DNA from: Pseudomonas sp. AB6 | Lineage (GTDB): Bacteria; Pseudomonadota; Gammaproteobacteria; Pseudomonadales; Pseudomonadaceae | DNA: 64,000 bases | Direction: 5' to 3' | Assembly (NCBI RefSeq): GCF_034314105.1 | Contig: NZ_JAVIWJ010000001.1 | Coordinates: 622,501 to 686,500 of the forward strand | In this document: piece by piece, positions 38,857 to 48,425 of the stretch | Numbering within the stretch: the stretch's first letter is position 1 | Layout of the letters: every line of letters starts with the position of its first letter | Position numbers and translations under genes: made by a program | The notes under the pieces: model-generated | Told to the model about the DNA's origin: nothing | The model's database searches: none | What the model saw: only the letters and a program-made list of their open reading frames with translations

Positions 38857-40200
38857 CTAAAGGATGCGGTACAGCAAGCGCTCAATCCGCACCCGGCTGA
38901 CCCGGCGCAGGAAGGTGCGTACCGCAACCGGGTAATCGTTGAGGGTGTCGAGCTCATCGTACTTGCCCACGCGTAAGGTATTGCGCATCAGTTGGGTCAA
39001 TTCAGTGTTGCGGGGTGCAGTCCATTGGCCCTGGGGATCGTCGATCAACAGGGCGTTTTCCAGGTCCAGTTGAAAGGCGCGTGGATTGAGGTTGTTGCCG
39101 GTCAGCAACGTGTATTGGTCATCTGCCCACAAACCTTTGAGGTGGAACGTGTTGTCGCCGTCCTTCCACAGGTGCAGGTTCAACTGATGTTTAGCAATGG
39201 GCTGCTGATGCTTGCGGGCAAATTTGCGCAGGCTGATTTCGTAGAGATACGGCAGCGCGGCGATGACTTTGAACGGCTCGTCGGCAGGAATGAAGAAGTC
39301 GTTGGCACTCTTGTCGCCAATGATGATGTCGATTTTTACCCCACGCTTAAGGGCGCGGTTGATTGCTCGGGTTACCACCAGCGGCAGGTTGAAATACGGC
39401 GTGCACAGGGTCAATTGTGTTTGGCTGGTGGCGATCAATTCGCAGATTGTGCGGCTAAGCGGGTTTTTGTTGCCTACACCCAGCAGCGGGATAATGCGCA
39501 GCTCACCGGTGCCCTCGATGCCGGCAGTGGTGTCGTACGCCGCGTGCTTAAGGTGGTTGCGGAATCCGCGAATTTCGCCGCGCAAGCTTCGGGAGGTAGG
39601 GGGTGAGGGCAGGTCTAACCGGTGTACAGCATTCGACGTAAGCACGTCCTGGCGCACCATGCGTTGCATCGAATCGGCCAATGCCTTGTTTTGCAACAAG
39701 TGATAACGGTCGAGACGATACTTGTCGAATTTATGCAGATAAACGTTGTTGATACTGGCGCCGCTGTAGATCACACAATCGTCGATCACGATGCCCTTGA
39801 GGTGCAATACACCGAACAGTTCGCGGGTTTGCACTGGCACGCCATAGATTGGCACTTCCACATCGTGTTCAAGGTTCTGCGCCTGATACCACGTTGAATT
39901 GCCCGGCTGCTTGCCGGCCCCGATCAAGCCCCGCTGTGCCCGGAACCAGTCCACCAACACCACCACATCCAGCTCCGGTCGTGCTGCTTTGGCTGCGTAC
40001 AATGCATTGAGAATGTCCTGGCCAGCTTCATCTTGCTGCAGATATAGCGCAACTATGTAGATGCGCTGCAAGGCCGAGGCGATTTTTTCCAGAAGGCAGC
40101 GTCGATAGTCGGCGGCGCTTGGCAGCAACGTTATGGCCTCAGCTGAGGAGGCAAAACCACGAAGTGTAGGAACAACGGAGCGTCTGAACGTGGAGCGCAT
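38857..40200 (-). CDS. pssA: CDP-diacylglycerol-serine O-phosphatidyltransferase
   Basis: A 447-residue PssA of the phospholipase-D superfamily type found in E. coli. It makes phosphatidylserine, the precursor of phosphatidylethanolamine. Two HKD motifs are present: HLKGIVIDD near residue 145 and HLKGLWADD near residue 350, each with the conserved Lys and Asp. Long matches to the family include KIASALQRIYIVALYLQQDE, GVLHLKG, LPYLYEISLRKFARK and LTGNNLNPRAFQLDLENA. I chose the ATG at 40200, three bases after AGAGG. A TTG at 40227 is an alternative. It is a single-gene transcript converging with the large toxin gene. Confidence 0.93.
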   Translation of the reverse strand: MRSTFRRSVVPTLRGFASSAEAITLLPSAADYRRCLLEKIASALQRIYIVALYLQQDEAGQDILNALYAAKAARPELDVVVLVDWFRAQRGLIGAGKQPGNSTWYQAQNLEHDVEVPIYGVPVQTRELFGVLHLKGIVIDDCVIYSGASINNVYLHKFDKYRLDRYHLLQNKALADSMQRMVRQDVLTSNAVHRLDLPSPPTSRSLRGEIRGFRNHLKHAAYDTTAGIEGTGELRIIPLLGVGNKNPLSRTICELIATSQTQLTLCTPYFNLPLVVTRAINRALKRGVKIDIIIGDKSANDFFIPADEPFKVIAALPYLYEISLRKFARKHQQPIAKHQLNLHLWKDGDNTFHLKGLWADDQYTLLTGNNLNPRAFQLDLENALLIDDPQGQWTAPRNTELTQLMRNTLRVGKYDELDTLNDYPVAVRTFLRRVSRVRIERLLYRIL

Positions 40201-40456
40201 AAGCCTCTCGAAGTAATAACCGGACAACTCGCAAGCTTACACCAGTGCTGGGTCAGGTGGATGACAACATCAATGTCACCCCTGTCTCTTTAGGCATCAA
40301 TTCGATGGGGTAAGTTTTCATACACTATAAGAACGTTTTTTTGCAAGAGGGTTGTAGTTGTTTTTGACGTAATAAATGGCGTTTATAGGCTCAGATCAGA
40401 CAGCATCAAGTGTTATCCAAGTTTGGTTGGTGTACGCTAGCCACGTCTAGAAAAGG

Positions 40457-42007
40457 ATGAAGTTGTTGAGTTTTCACGATGACGATAACAGCGTAGATCT
40501 GCTGCAACCGATTAAAAGAGCGCCAGTGCTATGGTTGGCAGTCATTGCGATTTTTTTGGTGTGTGTATCTATTGTCACGTTTAACGTGTGGCAGCTTGAG
40601 CACGCAAAAAATCATGAGCTTAATCAAGCTGAAATTGCCACCTCAAATCTTTCTAAATCCCTGGCTCAACAAGCCGAAGATACCTTCGACGAAGCTGATG
40701 TCATTTTGGTCGACTTGGAAGAGCGGATGGAAGTCGATGGGCGAGGGCCAGCACAAGTCAGCCGAATCGAACGCCTTCTGGCGCGGCATGTTTTTCAAAC
40801 GCATCAACTGCAGGGTGTGTTTTACTTTGACCGCACAGGCCGATGGGTTATTAGCTCGTTCGGCATCAAGCCGCCAGATGCTAATAATGCGGATCGGGAA
40901 TATTTCCTGTTCCACAAGCAAAACGCCAGTCTTGGACCTCACATAAGCAAGGCGGTGCGTAGCCGAACCACGAACGATTGGATCATCCCCGTTAGCAGAC
41001 GCGTGAATGACAAAAATGGAAACTTCGATGGCGTGGTATTGGCCACATTAAACATGAAGTATTTTGACCAGTTTTTCGACAGTTTCAATATGGACAATAA
41101 GGGTGCGATCTTCTTGTCCATGACGGATGGCACGGTGTTGGCCAGACGTCCTTTTACTGATGATGTAATCGGTACGTCTCTCGCCAAAGGCCGGGTCTTC
41201 AGCGACTATTTATCCAAGTCCACATCGGGTACCGCAATGGTGACTTCGATTGTTGACAATGTAACCAGATTGTATGGTTACCGGCAGCTGGAGAAGTACC
41301 CACTAGTGGTAGCAGCGGCGGTTTCCGAAGAGTCGTTGTTGGATGAGTGGCGGCAGAACGCGTTTAAATCAATCATCATTATTGTCAGTGCCGTGATGGC
41401 CAACATTTTATTCGGAGTTCTGTTGATTCAGCAGATTAGATTTGGTCTGCAAGCGGAAGCGAAGATGCGTATCGCCCAAAGTTCGTTAGAAAAGCTCGCA
41501 TTGCAGGACAGCTTGACCGGCTTAGCTAACCGTCGCCATTTTGAGCGAGTGCTTGATGTTGAATTTCGCCGAAGTGAGCGAAAAAAGGCGCCTTTAAGCT
41601 TGATCATGTTGGATATCGATTTTTTTAAAAGTTTTAACGATACCTATGGTCATTACGCCGGTGATCATTGCATCGTTGCAGTCGCGGATACCTTACGGAC
41701 TTGCCTGAATCGTGCGGGCGATTTGGCGGTTCGCTATGGCGGAGAGGAGATGGCTATTTTCTTGCCAGAAAATGACGCGGCGGGTGCGTTTGCCTTGGCG
41801 GAAAAAATACGTTCCGCTGTGGTTGCCAAACAGATACTCCACGCCGATAACCCTCTGGGTATCGTCACGGTGAGCATGGGATGTTATACCTGTGTACCTG
41901 GCGAACAAAATACGATTGGGAAGTTGATACAAAATGCGGATGCCGCGCTGTATAGCGCTAAAAAAGGCGGGAGAAATCGCTGCGTGACTTTTGGAGGGGA
42001 TGCTTAA
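40457..42007 (+). CDS. Diguanylate cyclase with periplasmic Cache sensor
   Basis: A 516-residue c-di-GMP synthase. A membrane helix at about 26-48 is followed by a periplasmic dCache-like domain (about 50-295; FYFDRTGRWVISSFG, DREYFLFHKQN), a second helix (about 305-328), then a GGDEF domain. The active site is GGEEM and the inhibitory site RAGD lies five residues before it, so feedback control is probably intact. LDIDFFKSFNDTYGH and SLTGLANRR are the other cyclase signatures. The first ATG directly abuts AAAAGG, so translation may really start at TTG 40463 or 40466. Signal unknown. Confidence 0.92.
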   Translation: MKLLSFHDDDNSVDLLQPIKRAPVLWLAVIAIFLVCVSIVTFNVWQLEHAKNHELNQAEIATSNLSKSLAQQAEDTFDEADVILVDLEERMEVDGRGPAQVSRIERLLARHVFQTHQLQGVFYFDRTGRWVISSFGIKPPDANNADREYFLFHKQNASLGPHISKAVRSRTTNDWIIPVSRRVNDKNGNFDGVVLATLNMKYFDQFFDSFNMDNKGAIFLSMTDGTVLARRPFTDDVIGTSLAKGRVFSDYLSKSTSGTAMVTSIVDNVTRLYGYRQLEKYPLVVAAAVSEESLLDEWRQNAFKSIIIIVSAVMANILFGVLLIQQIRFGLQAEAKMRIAQSSLEKLALQDSLTGLANRRHFERVLDVEFRRSERKKAPLSLIMLDIDFFKSFNDTYGHYAGDHCIVAVADTLRTCLNRAGDLAVRYGGEEMAIFLPENDAAGAFALAEKIRSAVVAKQILHADNPLGIVTVSMGCYTCVPGEQNTIGKLIQNADAALYSAKKGGRNRCVTFGGDA

Positions 42008-42108
42008 GAAGGTAAGGTCCAATTTGAAGTACTACGCTTGATCGGCTGGCGCGAGCAACCCCGCGCCGAATTGCCCATAGATTGTTATCCCACCCTGGAC
42101 AGCCATTT

Positions 42109-43182
42109 ATGCAGAATATCGGAGGAAAGGGACTTCCGATCACCAAGCGTTTGTTCAAGTCGCGAGCGATAGGTTCGGCGCTCGGCTTTCTTTGTATTGC
42201 GGTCGCTACCTTCCCTTTACGCCCTCCCGACTGGGTATGGGCGTTGATGATTCTCAATGGATTTATCTGGCCAGCAGCTGCGTTTCAATGGTCGCGTCAC
42301 TCCACCTTTGCGCTAAAAACCGAGCAACGTAATTTGCTGTTGGATTCGTTTTTCTGTGGTTTTTGGGTAGGAACGATGCAGTTCAACCTGTTACCCAGTG
42401 TGACGAGTCTGTCGATGATGGGAATGAATAACATCGCTTTGGGCGGCGTGCGTCTTCTGCTCGCAGGTTGGCTGGCCCAGGCCTTAGGCCTCGCAGTGTC
42501 AATGCTAATGCTCCCCTTTGCATTTCAGCCTGAGACCAGCACAGTGCAGATGTACGCCTGCGTGCCATTGCTGGCTATTTACCCATTGATGCTTGGCAGG
42601 ATTGCCTATCAACAAAATCATCTGTTGAAAAGCCATAAACGCGCATTGTTGGCGCTTAGCCAGACTGACAGCTTGTCCGGGCTATTAAACCATGGGGCCT
42701 GGAAGGCTCATCTAGACCTAGAGTTTCAGCGTTGCACGCGAGCCCAGCAAGGCGGCACCATTGCTTTGATAGATATTGATCATTTCAAAGTAATTAACGA
42801 TACGTACGGGCATGTGGTCGGTGACATCGTTCTGCGGCAACTGAGCAGAGTCCTCAACGAGAACTTGCGCTGTGCAGACTTGGCGGGTCGGTACGGCGGT
42901 GACGAATTTTGTGTAATTCTGCCCGACACCTCGTTGGCGACTGCGACTGAAATCATGGATCGCCTGCGCGACACCTTCAGTGCGACTCACTACGAGTTTG
43001 AACCGATGATGAAAGTCAGCCTCAGTATCGGCCTCGCGCCTTTTAGCCTGTCACATGTGGACGCAACCTACTGGTTAAGCGAGGCTGACAAGGCCTTGTA
43101 TGGGGCGAAAGGCAACGGTCGCAACCGAGTCAGTTGCAGGGTAGATGGCGCTTTCCATCCAATTCTGATTGACCCGGCCTAG
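42109..43182 (+). CDS. Diguanylate cyclase with MASE2 membrane domain (AdrA-like)
   Basis: A 357-residue protein. Residues about 15-170 form a five-helix MASE2 domain (LRPPDWVWALMILNGFIWPA, GFWVGTMQFNLLPS, LLAIYPLMLGRIAYQ), as in the cellulose-regulating cyclase AdrA/DgcC. The GGDEF domain follows with SLSGLLNHGAW, IDIDHFKVINDTYGH, the active site GGDEF and an RCAD inhibitory site. The start at 42109 is preceded by a weak GGAC. A TTG at 42082 is also possible. It lies 101 bases after another cyclase gene and may be co-transcribed with it. Confidence 0.92.
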   Translation: MQNIGGKGLPITKRLFKSRAIGSALGFLCIAVATFPLRPPDWVWALMILNGFIWPAAAFQWSRHSTFALKTEQRNLLLDSFFCGFWVGTMQFNLLPSVTSLSMMGMNNIALGGVRLLLAGWLAQALGLAVSMLMLPFAFQPETSTVQMYACVPLLAIYPLMLGRIAYQQNHLLKSHKRALLALSQTDSLSGLLNHGAWKAHLDLEFQRCTRAQQGGTIALIDIDHFKVINDTYGHVVGDIVLRQLSRVLNENLRCADLAGRYGGDEFCVILPDTSLATATEIMDRLRDTFSATHYEFEPMMKVSLSIGLAPFSLSHVDATYWLSEADKALYGAKGNGRNRVSCRVDGAFHPILIDPA

Positions 43183-43189
43183 CCGCGTT

Positions 43190-44320
43190 TCAATAGCCGT
43201 TGCGGCGCAACAGTGTGTCAATACTGTCCTTTGATGGGCGTCCGTAAAACTTCAGCAACTGCGCTGCACGGTTAGTGAAGAAACCGTCGGCGCCACGCAT
43301 GCTCAGCGCTTTGAAATCTTCGGCAGCATCGACGGTGTAAGGGTGAATCAATAGACCCCGGTCATGGGCCATTTTGGTCATCCACGGCTTGACCATGTCC
43401 ATGTAACTCTGATCCCCACCGTGCTTGAGCACTGAGGCGGGACCAATCCCCGAGGCGCCGTGGGCTTTAGCCCAATCCATCCAAGCGGCAAACTCTGCTT
43501 CTGACTTTACCTCGCGTTTTGCGTAGAAGGCCGCTTTGTCCTTGGCGCCAGAGGCTTTGAAATCCACCGTCGAGCTAGCTTCCATGTAGCCGTCGCCGAT
43601 CCACAGCAACAGTACTTTAGGCACTTGTGGCATGTTTTTTTGCAACAGTTCCAGGCTAGGCCTTTCGAAAGTCTGCAAAATCACGCGGCCCGGTGTATTG
43701 GCGACATTTACGTGGCCCTTGGCTGCCGCGGGGCGTTGGTCGAGCCAGCCGCGTTTGGCCAATAGTTTCTGCAAATCCTCTTCTACACCTGGAAACTGTG
43801 CCGGTAATTTGGTTTCGACATACAGCCCCGGCTTGTTCTCACCCTCTTCAGCGATGTTGATAACTTCATTGAGTGTCAGAATCTTCAAGCCGACATAGCT
43901 ACTGCGCGCCCTGGCGGGGAAGGCTGCGTTAAACCAAGAACCGGCATCGAGGCGCTTGAGTTCTTCCAGAGTGAAAGTGCTGATGGGATCGTTAACCCGC
44001 TCGGGATAGACCTGCGCGATGTTGGTGGTGCGCCCGAGGGTATTGTCGTGCAGCGCAATCAGTACTCCATCTTTGGTGCGCTGAATATCCATCTCTAAAT
44101 AGTCGGCACCCAGATCGCGAGCCAATGCATACGAGGGGATGGTCTCTTCAGGTGCATCGAATGAGGCGCCCCGATGGCCAATGACCGCTGGCCAGGGAAC
44201 GCCAATTTTTTCTGCAAGCGCTTTGCCGGGATGTTCCATGGCTAAGCTTGTTTCGCTCAAAAAGAGGGCGCTGACTAGCAGTGTTAGAAGCCCGAGTTTT
44301 TTTGGAATTTGATTTAGCAT
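43190..44320 (-). CDS. glpQ: Glycerophosphodiester phosphodiesterase, periplasmic
   Basis: A 376-residue secreted GDPD enzyme that releases glycerol 3-phosphate from deacylated phospholipids. The start at 44320 (ATG ATG pair, preceded by AGGAAGG) gives a signal peptide ending SLFLSETSLA-like near residue 27. An upstream in-frame start at 44380 lacks one. Catalytic motifs are VIGHRGASFDAPEET, YLEMDIQRTKDG and LHDNTLGRTTN. The C-terminal motif is GLLIHPYTVD. The symbol is a family assignment. The next gene on this strand upstream is the DedA gene. Confidence 0.88.
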   Translation of the reverse strand: MLNQIPKKLGLLTLLVSALFLSETSLAMEHPGKALAEKIGVPWPAVIGHRGASFDAPEETIPSYALARDLGADYLEMDIQRTKDGVLIALHDNTLGRTTNIAQVYPERVNDPISTFTLEELKRLDAGSWFNAAFPARARSSYVGLKILTLNEVINIAEEGENKPGLYVETKLPAQFPGVEEDLQKLLAKRGWLDQRPAAAKGHVNVANTPGRVILQTFERPSLELLQKNMPQVPKVLLLWIGDGYMEASSTVDFKASGAKDKAAFYAKREVKSEAEFAAWMDWAKAHGASGIGPASVLKHGGDQSYMDMVKPWMTKMAHDRGLLIHPYTVDAAEDFKALSMRGADGFFTNRAAQLLKFYGRPSKDSIDTLLRRNGY

Positions 44321-44414
44321 CATTGGACCTTCCTTATCAGTCATCAGACAGTGGCGGTTGCACTGTAGCAAGTCATGCATGACGGATTGGCGAAGGATCG
44401 CGCCGCGACGCTAT

Positions 44415-44984
44415 TTAACGTGGCAATGCTTTCAGGCGCCGGCGCACAAAGCGCAATAATGCAAGCATCAACCCCACCACAATGATTGCCAAAAGCGCAT
44501 CTTGTTCGTAGCGCTTGATGTCCGCGAACAACCACTCCAGGGATTGACCGAATAGGAAACCGATCCCGGCTATCAGCGGTGCCCAAATGGCGGCCCCGAT
44601 CAGATTAAGCAGGATGAAGCGCGAAGCCGGAACATTGCTCATGCCAATGGTGATGGGCCCCGCGATACGTAAGCCATACATAAACCGTACGCAGATGATC
44701 AGCCCGGTTTGATAGCGCTCTAGCAGGAGGCTAACCCGCCGGGCGCTGGGTTGCAGTTTCGGGAAGCGCTCCAACAGCCGACTGCCGTAGCGGCGCCCGA
44801 TCATGAAGAACAACATGTCGCTTAATGCTCCACCGCACATTGCGATAAGCGCCAGTACCGGGAACGACAAATAACCTTCATGAGCCGCAAAGCCGGCAAT
44901 TATCAGGACTGTTTCCCCTTCCAGGGCCGCTCCAATAAAAACGGCCAGATAGCCGTATTCAGCAATTACCTGTGTCAGCGTCAT
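44415..44984 (-). CDS. DedA-family membrane protein
   Basis: A 189-residue inner-membrane protein of the DedA/SNARE-associated family, implicated in undecaprenyl-phosphate or phospholipid flipping. Signatures are IAEYGYLAVFIGAALEGETV, FPVLALIAMCGGALSDMLFFMIGRRYG (in parts) and the basic segment RFMYGLRIAGPITIGMSNVP. It starts at an ATG preceded by AAGGATGG. The family's substrate is debated. Confidence 0.88.
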   Translation of the reverse strand: MTLTQVIAEYGYLAVFIGAALEGETVLIIAGFAAHEGYLSFPVLALIAMCGGALSDMLFFMIGRRYGSRLLERFPKLQPSARRVSLLLERYQTGLIICVRFMYGLRIAGPITIGMSNVPASRFILLNLIGAAIWAPLIAGIGFLFGQSLEWLFADIKRYEQDALLAIIVVGLMLALLRFVRRRLKALPR

Positions 44985-45074
44985 ACGCCATCCTTATGAA
45001 GTAGGGCCATGCGCCTGAATTGACTGATCGCCGTGGCGGTTTGTTCCGTTGGCTGGCTGGCTGGTTCGAACTGC

Positions 45075-45197
45075 CAATTGCAGCCTTCGGCAGCGCCACA
45101 GAAGATCTGGTCCCCTAACCAATCGTCTTCTTCGGCAGGCCAACTCCCACAGAACCTGAGTCTGGCACGATTCTGGGAGCAGGCTTGCCTGCGAACG
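45075..45197. repeat. Cluster of REP-type palindromic arms
   Basis: In the 250-base gap between the DedA and AspT-like genes there are three REP-like arms: GCAGCCTTCGGCAGCGCCAC (about 45081), CTTCGGCAGGCCAACTCCCAC (about 45130) and CTGGGAGCAGGCTTGCCTGC (45173-45192). The last is the classic fluorescent-pseudomonad unit with an internal GCAGGCTTGCCTGC palindrome. A minus-strand open frame across this gap is not a gene. Confidence 0.6.
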
Positions 45198-45234
45198 TTA
45201 CGGGGCGGTGTGCACTGGCTCCAGGCGCAGCGGT

Positions 45235-46935
45235 TTATCGCGCCAAGACCATCGCGAAGTAGCCGAACACAGTCAGCAGAATCCCCGACACGGCATACGC
45301 CACGGGAAAGCCAATCCACGGCACGGTGCTGTCGATTTCTTTTGCTGCTTCGCGTGCGGGGCCTGAGTGGCTGCGGGCACCGGCGACGCCGCCCATGAGG
45401 ATGGCCGGGTTGATCTTGAACACGTGGAAGCCGATGGCCCAGACGATAAACGGTGGAATGGTGCAGGCCACGAAGCCCAAACCGAATATCTTCAGAGCAA
45501 TGATCGCGCTCAGTTGCGACACTAGGCTGGCCCCGGCATTGACGCCGACGATGGCGACGAAAAAGATCAGGCCCATGTCTTCCAGGATGTTCCGTGCAGC
45601 GTTCGGGGTGTTGCCGAAGAAGCGCACCCGCGATACCAGCGACGAAACGATAATGCCCGAGACCAACAGGCCGCCAGCGTTACCCAGACCCACCGAAGCG
45701 CCGAACGCTGGCACTTGCACCAGACCAATCAACAGCCCCAGCACCATGCCCAGCGACAGGGTGAGCAGGTCAGTCGCCGTGCTTGGACGTGCGACTTTGC
45801 CGAGGAGTGCGGCGGCTTTGTCGATCGCACTGCGCAGACCGATCAAGTGCAGCACGTCCATCCGCTGCAAGCGTGTTTCCAGACCGATAGGCAGCGGCGC
45901 GCCTCCTCGTTCGATGCCCAGCAACTGCACCTGGCCGGCAATTGGTGAAGTGCTGAATTCCTTGAGCGCCTTACCAATGGCGTCATGGTGGGTCACCAGA
46001 ATCTCTGCTTCGTCTAACGGAATGTTCAGCGCACGGGCGTCTGGCACTTCAGGCCCGATCAGGCCCATATGGTCAGTCAGCACATCAAGGCTACCGCCCA
46101 AGGCGATGACGTCACCCAGTTGCAACACCAGGCTCGGGTCGGCACCGAGCAATTGGGTGCCGCGCTCGACGTTCTCGATCTGATATTGAGCAAAGTGCTC
46201 GCGAAACTGGCTGATGGTTTTGCCTTCGTACTCAGGATTGACCAGTCGATACGCCCGTAAGTCAAAGGGGCGATAACCGCTCAGGCCCGCATCATCGACG
46301 TTCGGAACGCCGTGTTCGATCTCATATTCCTTGGCCGCCTTGCGCGCATCCACGCCCCACCAACGTGGCAGGTATTTGCAGATCAGGATGATCCCCACCG
46401 TGCCCCATATGTAGGTGATGCCATACGATAAGGCAATCATCGCGGTGGCGGCTGCTGCCGTGGTGCCGGGTGGCAACGGCACAACCCCGGAAGTAATTGC
46501 CTGTTCCGCCGAGCCGATGGCTGCCGACATGGTTTGAGAACCGGCGAGAATCCCGCCCGCAGCACCAACCGGCAGCGACAACAGTTTCGTGCCCGCCACC
46601 ACAATCCCCAACCCAAGGAACGACGACAAAACTGCCAGAAAGGTGAACTTCAGCCCGTCACCTTTCAAGCTGTTGATGAACGACGGACCCACACGAAGGC
46701 CGACGCCATACATAAACAGGTAATAAAACAGACTTTTGGTGAAGCTATTGAGCTCCAGGTGGATGCCATACGCGGCGGCCCAAGAGGCTATCGCGCAACC
46801 AATGACGATGGCGGCCGCCACTGGACCGAGGCCGTAGCCTTTAATACTGCCACGACCAACCCACACCGACAGACCAACCACCACGAACAGCAAAATGTAC
46901 GGGTTGCTCTGTAAAAATGTCAGAAATGCAATCAC
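45235..46935 (-). CDS. AspT-family amino acid antiporter
   Basis: A 566-residue inner-membrane exchanger of the aspartate:alanine exchanger (AAEx) family. Two multi-helix AspT/YidE/YbjL domains flank two central RCK_C (TrkA_C) domains (about residues 205-385; VNPEYEGKTISQF, GDVIALGGSLDVL, IGLETRLQRMDVLHLIG). The second membrane domain contains GLIFFVAIVGVNAGASLVSQL and GGVAGARSHSGPA. AspT swaps Asp for its decarboxylation product Ala. Here the gene follows a glutamate decarboxylase, so Glu/GABA exchange is more likely. That substrate is an inference. Confidence 0.88.
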   Translation of the reverse strand: MIAFLTFLQSNPYILLFVVVGLSVWVGRGSIKGYGLGPVAAAIVIGCAIASWAAAYGIHLELNSFTKSLFYYLFMYGVGLRVGPSFINSLKGDGLKFTFLAVLSSFLGLGIVVAGTKLLSLPVGAAGGILAGSQTMSAAIGSAEQAITSGVVPLPPGTTAAAATAMIALSYGITYIWGTVGIILICKYLPRWWGVDARKAAKEYEIEHGVPNVDDAGLSGYRPFDLRAYRLVNPEYEGKTISQFREHFAQYQIENVERGTQLLGADPSLVLQLGDVIALGGSLDVLTDHMGLIGPEVPDARALNIPLDEAEILVTHHDAIGKALKEFSTSPIAGQVQLLGIERGGAPLPIGLETRLQRMDVLHLIGLRSAIDKAAALLGKVARPSTATDLLTLSLGMVLGLLIGLVQVPAFGASVGLGNAGGLLVSGIIVSSLVSRVRFFGNTPNAARNILEDMGLIFFVAIVGVNAGASLVSQLSAIIALKIFGLGFVACTIPPFIVWAIGFHVFKINPAILMGGVAGARSHSGPAREAAKEIDSTVPWIGFPVAYAVSGILLTVFGYFAMVLAR

Positions 46936-46969
46936 TGTGACCTCGCGCTCTGCGATGAAACGCTATAAA

Positions 46970-46994
46970 CACCGGGCAAACGCTTTGCCCGGTG
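46970..46994. terminator. Strong hairpin between gadB and the antiporter gene
   Basis: CACCGGGCAAA-CGC-TTTGCCCGGTG is a perfect 11-bp stem with a 3-base loop. On the minus strand it follows the gadB stop by 15 bases and is followed by TTTATAG. It may end most gadB transcripts and let a fraction read through into the antiporter gene, or it may stabilise the gadB mRNA 3' end. Confidence 0.7.
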
Positions 46995-47009
46995 GGGTTC
47001 AAGGTCGAA

Positions 47010-48425
47010 CTAAGCCGCGTCGATTGGAGTGGCAGCGACAGCACCATGGTTGAAGCTCGGGCCGGCCTCAGACGCCAATACCGGATTCTTTTGCAGGAAG
47101 GCGATGGCCTTGCGCAAGTCATCCAGCAGCAAGCCAATCAGGTCGCGGCTGACACCATGCCGTACCAATACCCGCTGGACGACAATGTCCTGGCGGTCAG
47201 AGGGCAGTGGGTACGACGCAATCTGCCAGCCGCGCATCCGTACCCGTTCCGACAAGTCATACAGGCTAAACCCGTGGTCGATGCCGTCCTTGAGCTTGTA
47301 ACAAACCGCTGGCAAACCGTCTTTGCCGTCGTAGACTAATTCCAATGGGCCGAGCTTGGTAATTTCACCCGCCAGCCACTGCGCAGTGTCCGAACAGGCT
47401 TGCTGGATGCGGGTGTAGCCGTCCCGGCCCAAACGCAGAAAGTTGTAATACTGCGCGATGATTTCACCGCCTGGGCGACTGAAGTTCAGGGCAAAAGTCG
47501 CCATGTTGCCGCCCAGATAATCGACGTAGAAAATCAGCTCTTCTGGCAGATCGGTTTTCGAGCTCCAAATGATCCAGCCCACGCCCAGTGGCGCGAGGCC
47601 ATATTTGTGACCGGAGGCATTGATCGATTTGACCCGCTCGATCTGGAAGTCCCACTTCAATTCTTGCTGAATGAACGGGGCGATAAAGCCGCCGCTGGCC
47701 GCGTCCACGTGGATCGGGATATTCAGCCCGAGGTCACGCTGCATGGCGTCCAATTCGGCTGCCAACGCCGCAACGGGTTCGTAGATACCGGTAAAGGTCA
47801 CGCCCAGCGTGGCAACCACACCGATGGTGTTTTCGTCGCAATATGCACGCAGGTCGGCTGGCTCCAGGCCCAACGCATTACCACGCAACGGTACTTCACG
47901 AATTTCCACATCGAAATAACGGGCAAACTTCTTCCAGCAAATCTGCACCGGACCGCACACGAAGTTGGGTTTGTCGGTGGTCAGACCGGCTTCTTCGCGG
48001 AGTTTTTTCCAGGTCCATTTCAACGCCAAGCCGCCGAGCATAGCCGCTTCGCTGGAACCGGTGGTCGAACAACCCACGGTTTGCCAGGACTTCGGCGCAT
48101 GCCACAGATCGGCAATGATGTGCACGCAACGGTTCTCGATCTCGGCCGTTTGCGGATATTCGTCTTTGTCGATCATGTTCTTGTCGAGGGCGTCAGCCAT
48201 CAACTTCTGCACTTCGGGTTCGACCCAAGTGGTACAGAACGTCGCTAGGTTTTGCCGGGAATTACCGTCCAGCAACAGCTCGTCGCGGACCAGGTTGTAA
48301 GCCGCCGATGGCGCAGTCGAATGATCAGGCAGCCGATACTTGGGCAGGCGTCGTTGCGACGTGCCACTGGAGTAAACATCTTCGATAGCGTCGTCGCGGG
48401 TTTCAACGGTTTGATGGAGTGCCAT
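47010..48425 (-). CDS. gadB: Glutamate decarboxylase
   Basis: A 471-residue PLP enzyme closely similar to E. coli GadA/GadB throughout. It converts glutamate to GABA and CO2 and consumes a proton. Landmarks are [20 protein letters not shown] near residue 55, [14 protein letters not shown], the substrate region [20 protein letters not shown] (the Asp contacting the PLP ring) and the PLP lysine in [13 protein letters not shown]. The E. coli C-terminal pH-sensing tail ends HKT-like, whereas this one ends ATPIDAA. It sits upstream of the AspT-type exchanger on the same strand. Confidence 0.93.
   Translation of the reverse strand: MALHQTVETRDDAIEDVYSSGTSQRRLPKYRLPDHSTAPSAAYNLVRDELLLDGNSRQNLATFCTTWVEPEVQKLMADALDKNMIDKDEYPQTAEIENRCVHIIADLWHAPKSWQTVGCSTTGSSEAAMLGGLALKWTWKKLREEAGLTTDKPNFVCGPVQICWKKFARYFDVEIREVPLRGNALGLEPADLRAYCDENTIGVVATLGVTFTGIYEPVAALAAELDAMQRDLGLNIPIHVDAASGGFIAPFIQQELKWDFQIERVKSINASGHKYGLAPLGVGWIIWSSKTDLPEELIFYVDYLGGNMATFALNFSRPGGEIIAQYYNFLRLGRDGYTRIQQACSDTAQWLAGEITKLGPLELVYDGKDGLPAVCYKLKDGIDHGFSLYDLSERVRMRGWQIASYPLPSDRQDIVVQRVLVRHGVSRDLIGLLLDDLRKAIAFLQKNPVLASEAGPSFNHGAVAATPIDAA

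Noticed and set aside
44981..45319. 112-codon frame on the minus strand between dedA and the exchanger gene
   Set aside because: It spans REP arms and the end of the exchanger gene in another frame, with no ribosome-binding site or family match.
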